A DNA stretch of 64,000 nt. Origin: Pseudoduganella guangdongensis (GTDB taxonomy: Bacteria; Pseudomonadota; Gammaproteobacteria; Burkholderiales; Burkholderiaceae_D). Where the stretch lies: NCBI RefSeq assembly GCF_009857475.1, contig NZ_WWCJ01000002.1, positions 248,001 to 312,000 on the forward strand. Reading direction: 5' to 3'. Below, one piece after another: positions 19,445-26,486 of this stretch (its first letter is position 1; each line of letters starts with the position of its first letter). The position numbers and the translations under genes are program-made. The notes beneath the pieces are model-generated. The model worked only from the letters and a program-made list of their open reading frames with translations, was not told where the DNA came from and searched no databases.

Positions 19445-19770
19445 GGGATAAAACCTCAAATTGTCAGTGGTGACAGTTTACCTGACGGGCGCCTTTCGTG
19501 AACTAACTGCCCGTTACAAATGCTTGAGCAGCGGGCTGGCTAATCAGGGGGCTCGGCCCGGCATTTAAAATGTCGGCAAGAAATACTTTCTCTATTCATT
19601 ATAGCCATTTGAGCCTGGTCGGTCCGCGCCGCAGCGGTGCGTCAGCGGTGGAATATTGCCGGCGCCGCTTTGGCGCATTTAGCGCCGCCTACGCCCGATA
19701 TTTCTGAGGTGCGCCGCGCTTGGCGCGGCAGTGATACGCTGGTTAAAAGCATTTAGCCAGCGGAGGTACC
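19445..19770. other. Non-coding gap between the lipoprotein and VOC genes
   Basis: About 325 bp without a supportable gene. It holds the divergent upstream regions of both neighbours, a small inverted repeat TGTCA-N4-TGACA just before the lipoprotein gene, and a GC-rich hairpin GCCGCGC (19713-19719) with GCGCGGC (19723-19729) ahead of the AGCGGAGG ribosome-binding site of the VOC gene. Base composition becomes noticeably more AT-rich here than in the flanking core. Confidence 0.6.
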
Positions 19771-20160
19771 ATGATTCATCATCTGGGAATGGTGGTATCT
19801 GATTTCGTGCGCAGCGCGGCATTATATGACGCGTGTTTGGCGCCGCTTGGAATAACACGTCGGGTGAGCGATTTGGACTGGGCAATTTATGCACCAGCCA
19901 GCGGCCATCCATTTATCTGGATTGGCTCGGAAATTCCGAGTTATTGGCAAAGCGGCCACGAAGCCGCACGTAGCCCCATTCATTTGGCATTTACCGCGCC
20001 CGACCGCGCTGCGGTGAATGCATTTTATTACGCCGCAATAGACCTGGGGGCCCAGGATAACGGGCCCCCAGGTCCTCGCGTGAGCGAGGTGAACTTCTAT
20101 AGTGCTTTCATTCTTGATTTCGATGGGAACAACATCGAAGCGACTGTGCAAGAAAGCTAA
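19771..20160 (+). CDS. VOC (glyoxalase/dioxygenase fold) family protein
   Basis: A 129-residue single-domain vicinal-oxygen-chelate protein. It starts MIHHLGMVVSDF, where H3 or H4 is the usual first metal ligand, contains the middle segment HLAFTAPDRAAVNAFY and ends with DFDGNNIEATVQE, whose E is the usual last ligand. Such proteins include lyases, dioxygenases and resistance proteins; the substrate is unknown. Codon use is more AT-rich at third positions than in the atp region. The coding sequence contains a perfect 13-bp inverted repeat at 20041-20074. Confidence 0.85.
   Translation: MIHHLGMVVSDFVRSAALYDACLAPLGITRRVSDLDWAIYAPASGHPFIWIGSEIPSYWQSGHEAARSPIHLAFTAPDRAAVNAFYYAAIDLGAQDNGPPGPRVSEVNFYSAFILDFDGNNIEATVQES
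20041..20074. repeat. Perfect 13-bp inverted repeat inside the VOC gene
   Basis: GACCTGGGGGCCC (20041-20053) is exactly complementary to GGGCCCCCAGGTC (20062-20074) with an 8-base loop. It sits in frame within the coding region around the residues DLGAQDNGPPGP and would form a very stable RNA hairpin. Confidence 0.9.
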
Positions 20161-20199
20161 GTTCTGGTGCAATCAAGCCAACAATTGGCTTACGGTAAC

Positions 20200-21225
20200 T
20201 TAACCGCGCTTCATACGGCTGCGCACGGCAGCTGATTTCATCAGGGATTTCCACTTGTTACGCTCTGCAATCCGGTCCAGTGCGGTTTGCTGGTTGCGGC
20301 GCACCTCGCGTTGCAGTTTGTGGTAATTGCGCAGGCGGTCGGGGTCGATATGGCCCGCCACGGCGCACCCCGGCTCGCCATCATGCCGGCAATCGCGGAA
20401 TTGGCACTGAAGCGCCAGGGATTCAATATCGTCGAAAGCGGACGATAATGAATCCGGGCTCAGGCTCCTTAATCCCGGCGTATCGATAATGCACGCGCCA
20501 GACGGGCAGAAATGCATGGAACGTGCGGTGGTGGTATGCCGGCCGCGATTATCTCCGTGGCGTACGCCGCCAGTTTCCTGTAGCGCGCCGGTTAATGCGT
20601 TGGTTAATGTCGATTTACCGGCGCCAGAGGAACCGAGCAGGCAAATGGTTTGCCCGGCGCCAAGCCAGCCATTTAATTGCGCAACCGAATCCGGATCGGT
20701 GCCGTTTATTTTCATAAAATCTGTTCCGGGTGGAATGCGCGCGATAAGGGCAGCGATTTTCTCGTCCGCATCGTCTGAAATATCCGGCTTGCTAAGGATT
20801 ATTAATGGCGCTATTTCCGCACTGGCGCTTAATGCCAGATAACGCTCCAGCCGGCGCAAATTGAAATCGCCGTCCAGCCCCATGACCAGTAAAGCGGTAT
20901 CGATATTGCTGGCAATAGGCGGCGCATCGGCGCGTGCCAATTGATTCATTGGGGATAAGCGCTCGCTTATCCACACCTCATTTAACGCGTTGCTTTCCGC
21001 AATAACCCAATCGCCGACGCACAGCGGGCTGCCGGCTAATAGTCGGGGCAGAGCACGCGCGCTGAATTCAGCAGCGCCATCGTGCAAGGTAAGGCGGTCG
21101 CGCTGATATTCGGTAATACGGCAAAGACGGCTGCCGGGGAGGCTGGCGCTAATGCCGGCCAGGCGCGAAATAATGGTGTTGTTCAGGCCGAGACGGCGCA
21201 GTGCTTCGTAGTCGAAGTCGATCAT
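20200..21225 (-). CDS. rsgA: RsgA-like circularly permuted GTPase (ribosome small-subunit maturation)
   Basis: GTPase acting in late 30S assembly. The 341-residue protein has an N-terminal OB-fold, then the circularly permuted G motifs in the order G4 (SKPD, usually NKxD), G1 (GSSGAGKST) and G3 (DTPGL), with the switch-like RHTTT, and the C-terminal zinc motif CQFRDCRHDGEPGC. It is longer than many RsgA proteins and more divergent, and its codon use is more AT-rich than in neighbouring genes, so it may be an acquired paralogue rather than the housekeeping copy. No clear Shine-Dalgarno precedes ATG 21225. Confidence 0.85.
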   Translation of the reverse strand: MIDFDYEALRRLGLNNTIISRLAGISASLPGSRLCRITEYQRDRLTLHDGAAEFSARALPRLLAGSPLCVGDWVIAESNALNEVWISERLSPMNQLARADAPPIASNIDTALLVMGLDGDFNLRRLERYLALSASAEIAPLIILSKPDISDDADEKIAALIARIPPGTDFMKINGTDPDSVAQLNGWLGAGQTICLLGSSGAGKSTLTNALTGALQETGGVRHGDNRGRHTTTARSMHFCPSGACIIDTPGLRSLSPDSLSSAFDDIESLALQCQFRDCRHDGEPGCAVAGHIDPDRLRNYHKLQREVRRNQQTALDRIAERNKWKSLMKSAAVRSRMKRG

Positions 21226-21351
21226 GATGAGCTTTTTCCAAGGATGAACACAGCCAGCCGCGCACGGCGCGGCAAGCGAAACAGGTTTGGAAAGGTCGGC
21301 GCCTGCTCAGGCGCACAAGCTCAGTTCAGGATCGAGCGGGGACGCTGGAGG

Positions 21352-21390
21352 TCAGGCAGCCGACAGGAGGGCAATATCCAATTTACGCAT
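21352..21390 (-). CDS. Possible 12-residue peptide downstream of speD
   Basis: Reading 3' of speD on the same strand, an AGGAG Shine-Dalgarno lies 7 bases before an ATG that opens a 12-codon frame (MRKLDIALLSAA, then TGA). No homologue is known to me. It could be a leader peptide controlling the downstream rsgA-like gene, a chance frame, or a real micropeptide. A GC-rich hairpin (GCGCCTG at 21299-21305 with CAGGCGC at 21308-21314) follows before rsgA. Confidence 0.35.
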   Translation of the reverse strand: MRKLDIALLSAA

Positions 21391-21448
21391 GGCAATACTC
21401 CTGAAGGTTGTTGAAGAAGGGCCAGTGTCGCATTGACGGGCTGACAAG

Positions 21449-21808
21449 TCAATGCGGCGGCTCGCGGTCCACCGTGCGCACTTCCGAGTACTCCGGCTGC
21501 AGGGCTTCTTCGATCACTTCCAGCGCCACATGCGGCTGGGAGGCGCCGCACATGAAGATATCGGCGGCGGCGAAGCCGTTTTCCGGCCAGGTGTGGATGG
21601 AGATGTGCGATTCGGCCAGCAGCACCACGCCGGTCACACCCAGGCCGGGGCCGAAGCTGTGGAAGTGGCTGTGCAGCACTTGGGCGCCGGCCGCCGTGGC
21701 GGCGTCGCGCAGCAGTTGCTCAATTTTTGTGCAATCCGCCAGCAAGCCCGGCGCAATGCCGGCCATGTCCGCCAGCAGGTGGGTACCGTTAGGTTGGTGA
21801 ATGCTCAC
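21449..21808 (-). CDS. speD: S-adenosylmethionine decarboxylase proenzyme (SpeD, short prokaryotic class)
   Basis: Produces decarboxylated AdoMet, the aminopropyl donor for spermidine synthesis. The 119-residue protein matches the short bacterial/archaeal class rather than the 264-residue E. coli type. The self-cleavage and pyruvoyl-forming site is E66-S67 in LAESHISIHTWPE, and C87 (FMCGAS) and H50 region residues are the usual active-site partners. It starts with GTG at 21808, which overlaps the stop of the preceding small gene as GTGA, so it is translationally coupled to the DUF350-SPFH-DUF4178 operon. The likely partner is the aminopropyltransferase encoded divergently at 24975. Confidence 0.93.
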   Translation of the reverse strand: MSIHQPNGTHLLADMAGIAPGLLADCTKIEQLLRDAATAAGAQVLHSHFHSFGPGLGVTGVVLLAESHISIHTWPENGFAAADIFMCGASQPHVALEVIEEALQPEYSEVRTVDREPPH

Positions 21809-21966
21809 TTGTGTCCCCCGCCGCCACCACCCCAGCTGCCGGAGCTGGAGGACCAGCTGCTGCCGTGGTAGCCGCTGCTGCTGGACGGACCGGTAGCCCA
21901 GCTGGTCCAGCTGCTGATCACGCTGATGGCGCTGACGAACAATGCGTAGCCGAAGAATTTATTCAT
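21805..21966 (-). CDS. Small Ser/Gly/Trp-rich exported protein (53 residues)
   Basis: A short gene squeezed between DUF4178 and speD. Its ATG overlaps the DUF4178 stop (ATGA) and its TGA overlaps the GTG start of speD (GTGA), so the coupling at both ends strongly supports translation. The product starts MNKFFGYALFVSAISVISS, a signal peptide or single membrane helix, and continues with a low-complexity Ser/Trp/Gly/Tyr tail, including SSSSGYHGSSWSSSSGSW and six glycines, ending HK. No known domain. It may be a small membrane or periplasmic partner of the neighbouring membrane proteins. Confidence 0.75.
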   Translation of the reverse strand: MNKFFGYALFVSAISVISSWTSWATGPSSSSGYHGSSWSSSSGSWGGGGGGHK

Positions 21967-23447
21967 TTTTTCTGTTGATCGTCGATGGCATCGAGCAGCA
22001 TGGCGGGCAGGTAGAGGGCCGCCGCTGCGAACAGTGTGTAGCCCAGGGAGCTGCCGAAGTTGAACAGCAATGGAATCGCGTTCAGCGCCACCATGCCCAT
22101 GATCCAGTTCTTGGCCGAGCGCTTGTACCGGTCCTTGGTGAAATCCTGCGCAACGGCGCCGCGCGCACCCGGCGCCTCGCCTTTGAGCGCGTCGCCAAAC
22201 CAGGCTTTCAACTGGTCCCAGGCGACCGGCGTGGAGCGCGACCAGCCCACTTCGCTGGCGGTCGCTTCCGCCGCCAGTACCACTTGCTGGCGCTTGTATT
22301 CGTACACGTGGGTGTGGTCACCGACCTGCACCCGCCAGTTGAAGGCGCCGGCGGCGTAGGTCACCACGGAGTTGTAATCGTATAGCTTGTTGTAGTCGGC
22401 CTTGTCCAGGGTGACCACGGGCGCGCCCAGGCCAAGCGCAGTCGGCCACTGGTCCAGGACGTTGGCGCGCGACCAGCCGTCGGCGGTTTCCACCAGCCAG
22501 GTAAAGCCCTGGCGGCTGCCGTACAGCAGGTATTCGGTCCAGCCGGTGCCTTCGTCGTCGGCGCGGCGCATGACGCCGATGACGGTGAAGTCCTGGTTGC
22601 CGAGCTTGCCCTTGGCGCCCAGGGGCAGGGTGAAGCGCTCCTTCTCGTGCCGCTCGCCCTTGGCGATGACTTCCGCCTTGGGGCTGGAGGCATCGACCTG
22701 GGTCTGGCAGGACTGGCACACCAGGCTGGCCGTCAGGCCGGGCAGGTATTTGATCTGGGTGCCGCAATTCGGGCAGTCCAGCGCATCGAGCTTGCCGCGA
22801 TAGCGGCCGGTGGTGCGCCGGATTTCTTCGTCATCGCGCAGCAGCTGGCATTGCATGCTGGCGAGCGTGACGCTGACGCCGGTGTACAACAGGGGCGGGC
22901 CCTCGTCGGAGTAGTCGACGGTGAAGAAATTGCCGCCGTGGCGGAAGTCGGCCACCTTCGCCTGCCAGCCGTCGCCAACTTTGAATGGCAGCTCGCCCTG
23001 GCCGCCGATGCACTCGGCGGTGCGGACGTCGGCCACCATGGTCGGGGCGCCCACCAGGGTGTAGCGCTGGCCGGCGCGTAGTTCTTCAAACGCCGGCAAC
23101 TGTTTGACCGGGTCGCGCAGCATGGTGATGGTGTACTGGCCGGAGGCGTCGCCCAGCCAGCCGCTGGTGGCGTCGTCAAAGACAATGAACCACTCGTTCC
23201 ACATGCCGGCGTCATAGCGCAGCTGGATGCGGCCCACCACATTGAAGTTGCGGCCGCCCAGCACGCCGCTGGTGCCGATCTGGATCGGGGAATAGTCCTC
23301 CAGCACGGAGGAGATCTTGCCCAGGTCTTTGACGGCGCCGGCTTCCTTCAGGACGCGCGTGTTGCAGTACTCGCACACCGCCATGACGGAGGCGTGCGAG
23401 CGGAAGTTGACCTCTGCGCCGCAGCTAGGGCAGGAAACTGTATGCAT
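21963..23447 (-). CDS. DUF4178 zinc-ribbon protein with C-terminal membrane segment
   Basis: A 494-residue protein with two zinc ribbons, C6/C9/C25/C28 (CPSCG and CEYCN) and a second CPNCG/CQSCQ pair near residue 225, each followed by a DUF4178-like beta-rich module (GRNFNVVGRIQLRYDAGMW and NQDFTVIGVMRRADDEG). The C-terminus has a hydrophobic stretch (about residues 455-485), so it is probably membrane-anchored with the zinc ribbons in the cytoplasm. DUF4178 proteins are known mainly from neighbourhoods with DUF350, SPFH and polyamine-synthesis genes, exactly as here; the biochemical function is unknown. Confidence 0.88.
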   Translation of the reverse strand: MHTVSCPSCGAEVNFRSHASVMAVCEYCNTRVLKEAGAVKDLGKISSVLEDYSPIQIGTSGVLGGRNFNVVGRIQLRYDAGMWNEWFIVFDDATSGWLGDASGQYTITMLRDPVKQLPAFEELRAGQRYTLVGAPTMVADVRTAECIGGQGELPFKVGDGWQAKVADFRHGGNFFTVDYSDEGPPLLYTGVSVTLASMQCQLLRDDEEIRRTTGRYRGKLDALDCPNCGTQIKYLPGLTASLVCQSCQTQVDASSPKAEVIAKGERHEKERFTLPLGAKGKLGNQDFTVIGVMRRADDEGTGWTEYLLYGSRQGFTWLVETADGWSRANVLDQWPTALGLGAPVVTLDKADYNKLYDYNSVVTYAAGAFNWRVQVGDHTHVYEYKRQQVVLAAEATASEVGWSRSTPVAWDQLKAWFGDALKGEAPGARGAVAQDFTKDRYKRSAKNWIMGMVALNAIPLLFNFGSSLGYTLFAAAALYLPAMLLDAIDDQQKK

Positions 23448-23457
23448 GCGGCCTGGC

Positions 23458-24504
23458 TTATCCGATCAGTTTTTTCAGCAGTTCGGCCTTGGTGGCGTCG
23501 TAATCGGCTGCCGAGATCAAACCTTTGTCGAGCAGGCCTTTCAGCTTGCCCAAGCGGTCTTCGATCGATTCCTGTGCCGGTGCGGCCGGTGCGGCGGCTG
23601 GCGCGGCGGCAGGGGCGGCGCCCGGTTGCAGGGCCTGGCCCATAGCTTGGCCCATCACCTGGCCTACGCTCAGGCCGGCGCCCAAACCGGCGCCAATGCC
23701 GGCCAGGCCGCCTTCGTTGCCGGCCGCCAGCGGGATCGCTTGCGCCACCTGGTATTTGGTGTAGCCGGCCATCTTGTCGGCGCCCAGGCTGCCCTTCATG
23801 CCGGCCGAGATACGCTCGTCCAGCGCGGCTTGCAGTTCTTCCGGCAGGCTGACGCTGGCCACATTGAATTCATCCAGGCCGATGCCGTAGCGCGCGAACG
23901 CGTCGGCCAGGCCGCCTTTGACCTCCTGCGCCATCAGGGCCTGGTTGGCCGCCATGTCGAGGAAGGCGACTTGCGACGCGCCCAGCGAGCTGGCCATGGA
24001 GGCCAGCAGGATGCCGCGCAGCTGGTCTTCCACGTCGTCGCGGGTATAGGCTTCGCGGGTGCCGCTCAATTCGGTGAAGAATTTGCGCGGGTCGGTCACA
24101 CGGTAGGAGTACATGCCGAAGGCACGCACGCGGATCATGTCGAAGTCCTTGTCGCGGATCGTGATCGGCTGCGGGGTGCCCCACTTGCGGCCGGTCTGCA
24201 CGCGGGTGCTGAAGAAATACACATCCGACTTGAACGGGGCATCGAACAGTTTGTCCCAGTTCTTCAGGTTGGTCAGCACGGGCAGGGTCTGCGTGGTCAG
24301 CTTGTGCGTGCCGGGACCGAACACGTCGGCGATCTGGCCTTCGTTGACGAACACCGCGATCTGCGATTCGCGCACCACCAGCACGCCGCCGTTCTGGATC
24401 TCGAAATCCTGCATCGGGTAGCGCCAGGACAGCACGCCTTCCGTTTCTTCGTTCCACTGCAGTACGTCGATAAACTGCTTCTTGATAAAGCTGCCGATAC
24501 CCAT
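23458..24504 (-). CDS. SPFH/Band-7 protein with C-terminal SHOCT domain (YdjI-like)
   Basis: A 348-residue membrane-scaffold-type protein. Residues about 25-240 form the SPFH domain (GGVLVVRESQIAVFVNEGQ, FGPGTHKL, IRDKDFDMIRVRAFG). Then come a Gly/Met-rich low-complexity segment, an Ala/Pro linker, and a C-terminal SHOCT motif (LGKLKGLLDKGLISAADYDATK). It resembles the 'virion core protein'-like SPFH group that includes Bacillus YdjI, which works with PspA at the membrane; that relation is from memory. A GAGGT ribosome-binding site precedes the ATG, and only 10 bases separate it from the DUF4178 gene. Confidence 0.88.
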   Translation of the reverse strand: MGIGSFIKKQFIDVLQWNEETEGVLSWRYPMQDFEIQNGGVLVVRESQIAVFVNEGQIADVFGPGTHKLTTQTLPVLTNLKNWDKLFDAPFKSDVYFFSTRVQTGRKWGTPQPITIRDKDFDMIRVRAFGMYSYRVTDPRKFFTELSGTREAYTRDDVEDQLRGILLASMASSLGASQVAFLDMAANQALMAQEVKGGLADAFARYGIGLDEFNVASVSLPEELQAALDERISAGMKGSLGADKMAGYTKYQVAQAIPLAAGNEGGLAGIGAGLGAGLSVGQVMGQAMGQALQPGAAPAAAPAAAPAAPAQESIEDRLGKLKGLLDKGLISAADYDATKAELLKKLIG

Positions 24505-24523
24505 GATGTGACCTCTTTCAGGT

Positions 24524-24910
24524 TCAGGAAATGCAGGCGGCGTTGATGCCGCCGATGGAAAGCGAAATAGTGCCGAGCAGGCCGCCGAAGGCGCTGTTGT
24601 CGGCTTCGATCTGGTCTTGCGCCATTTTCAGGCAGCGCGTGGTGACAGCATAGCCCAGGGCCTGCACGATCATCGCGCCGAACGCCCAGCCGACAAACTG
24701 CTGCACCGTGTTGGTGTGCAGGATGCTGGAGCCGATCGTCAGCGAGAAGCCCAGCATGGCGCCGCCCAGCGAAAACGCTGCGGCGTGGTTGCCCTGGCGG
24801 ATCAGTTTTACTTCGTCGTATGGCGTGAGCCAGGTGTAGGCCTTGAAGAAAATCACCAGCAGCAATGCGGCGAGTCCCAGGTGGACCAGATAATTTAGGA
24901 TGGCGTTCAC
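24524..24910 (-). CDS. DUF350 (YjfL-like) membrane protein
   Basis: A 128-residue integral membrane protein with about four helices and the DUF350 hallmarks: an N-terminal YTWLTPYDEVKLIRQGN motif at the first cytoplasmic loop and conserved small-residue stretches (AAFSLGGAMLGF, SLSIGGINAA). The function is unknown; family members are frequently encoded beside SpeD/SpeE-type genes and ATP-grasp ligases. It is the first gene of the minus-strand operon and diverges from the membrane aminopropyltransferase gene across a 64-bp AT-rich region. Confidence 0.88.
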   Translation of the reverse strand: MNAILNYLVHLGLAALLLVIFFKAYTWLTPYDEVKLIRQGNHAAAFSLGGAMLGFSLTIGSSILHTNTVQQFVGWAFGAMIVQALGYAVTTRCLKMAQDQIEADNSAFGGLLGTISLSIGGINAACIS

Positions 24911-24974
24911 GTCGATCCCCGGTTAAAGTTACAAGCTTGTTCCAAAAGAAACATATTAAAACAAAAGCACCGAA
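24911..24974. promoter_or_regulatory. Divergent promoter region of the polyamine/SPFH cluster
   Basis: Sixty-four AT-rich bases separate the two divergent transcription units. It contains the 10-bp palindrome ACAAGCTTGT (24931-24940) at its centre and A/T-rich -10-like stretches (ATATTAAAAC, and TTTAAC on the other strand). A shared operator at the palindrome would allow coordinated control of both arms. Confidence 0.5.
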
Positions 24975-26486
24975 ATGACCAAAAAGATTCTCATAGTTTC
25001 AGTATTCGTCGTCGCTTCGTGCGGGCTTGCCTACGAATTGATCGCGGGCGCACTTTCGAGTTATTTGCTGGGCGATTCGGTGCTTCAGTTCTCCACCATC
25101 ATCGGCTGCTATCTGTTCGCGATGGGGGTGGGCGCGCATTTCTCCAAGTATGTGAAGGATGAGGACGTGCTGGCGCGCTTCGTCGACATCGAGCTGGCGG
25201 TGGGCCTGATCGGCGGCCTGTCGGCGGCGGTGCTGTTCATGACTTATGCTTGGGCGGCCGCGCCGTTCCGTACCATGTTGTACACCACCGTGTTCCTGGT
25301 AGGCGCCATGGTGGGCATGGAAATTCCGCTGGTGATGCGGGCGCTGAACGCGCGCCAGACGGAGTTCAGCGAGATTGTCAGCAAGGTGCTGACCTTTGAT
25401 TACCTGGGCGCGCTGGCGGTATCGGTGCTGTTCCCGCTGGTGCTGGCGCCGCAGCTTGGGCTGGTGCGCACCGGTTTCCTGTTCGGCATGCTGAATATCG
25501 GCGTGGCCCTGTGGACAATTTACGTGTTCCGCACAGAGCTGGCGAACGTGGCCGGGCGTTTGCTGCGTGCCAGCGCGGTGATGCTGGCGCTGGTGATCGG
25601 TTTTATCGGCGCCGACCGCCTGACCGGCTGGGGCGAGCATGGCTTGTTCGGCGATGAGATCGTGTATTCCACCAGCACGCCTTACCAGCGCCTGGTCATC
25701 ACCCGCTGGAAGGACGACCTGCGCCTGTACATCAACGGCAACCTGCAGTTCTCCTCGCGCGACGAGTACCGCTACCACGAGGCGCTGGTGCACCCGATGA
25801 TGGAGGCGCTGCCGTGGGCCAAGCGGGTGCTGGTGCTGGGCGGCGGCGATGGCCTGGCGCTGCGTGAAGTCCTGCGTTATCCACAGGTGGAGCACGTGAC
25901 CGTGGTGGACCTGGACCCGGCGATGACGGCGGCGTTTACCCAGCGCGAGGAATTGGTGGCGCTGAACAAGGGCGCCTTCCGCGACAAACGGGTGCGGGTG
26001 GTGAATGCGGATGCGGCGGTGTGGCTGCAGCATAACCAGGAGATGTTCGATGCGGCGATTGTCGACTTCCCCGATCCGTCCAGCTTCGCGCTGGGCAAGC
26101 TGTATTCGGTGCCCTTCTACGGGGTGCTGAAAAAGCACGTGGCCGCCAACGGGCTGGTGGTGGTGCAATCGACCTCGCCGTTTTTCGCGCCGCACGCCTA
26201 CTGGACGGTGGATGCGACCCTGCGTGAAGTGGGCATGCGCACCTGGCCTTACCACGTGTATGTGCCGTCCTTCGGCGAGTGGGGCTTTATCCTGGCCTCG
26301 CCGCAAATGGATTACAAGGCGCCCACATCGTACCGGTTGCCGATGCGCTTCTTGAATGCGGACACCACGCGCGAGATGTTCAGCTTCCCGCCGGATATGC
26401 AGCGCCTGCAGATGGCGCCGAACCGCCTGAATACCCAGTCGCTGGTGAATGAGTTCGAGCAGGACTGGCGCAGGGTGATCCGCTGA
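24975..26486 (+). CDS. Membrane-anchored spermidine-synthase-like aminopropyltransferase
   Basis: A 503-residue fusion of an N-terminal membrane domain (about seven helices, residues 1-205) and a C-terminal aminopropyltransferase domain (about 220-480). The synthase part keeps LGGGDGLALREVLRY, the VVDLDP motif that binds decarboxylated AdoMet, and DFPDPSS in place of the DSSDP signature, followed by LYSVPFY. The product may be spermidine or a related polyamine made at the membrane, using decarboxylated AdoMet from the divergently encoded SpeD. Its TGA overlaps the ATG of the FAD oxidoreductase gene by one base. Confidence 0.9.
   Translation: MTKKILIVSVFVVASCGLAYELIAGALSSYLLGDSVLQFSTIIGCYLFAMGVGAHFSKYVKDEDVLARFVDIELAVGLIGGLSAAVLFMTYAWAAAPFRTMLYTTVFLVGAMVGMEIPLVMRALNARQTEFSEIVSKVLTFDYLGALAVSVLFPLVLAPQLGLVRTGFLFGMLNIGVALWTIYVFRTELANVAGRLLRASAVMLALVIGFIGADRLTGWGEHGLFGDEIVYSTSTPYQRLVITRWKDDLRLYINGNLQFSSRDEYRYHEALVHPMMEALPWAKRVLVLGGGDGLALREVLRYPQVEHVTVVDLDPAMTAAFTQREELVALNKGAFRDKRVRVVNADAAVWLQHNQEMFDAAIVDFPDPSSFALGKLYSVPFYGVLKKHVAANGLVVVQSTSPFFAPHAYWTVDATLREVGMRTWPYHVYVPSFGEWGFILASPQMDYKAPTSYRLPMRFLNADTTREMFSFPPDMQRLQMAPNRLNTQSLVNEFEQDWRRVIR

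Noticed and set aside
20967..20975. DnaA-box 9-mer TTATCCACA inside the rsgA-like gene (also 25877, 32718, 61969)
   Set aside because: Within coding regions, scattered and single; treated as chance matches.
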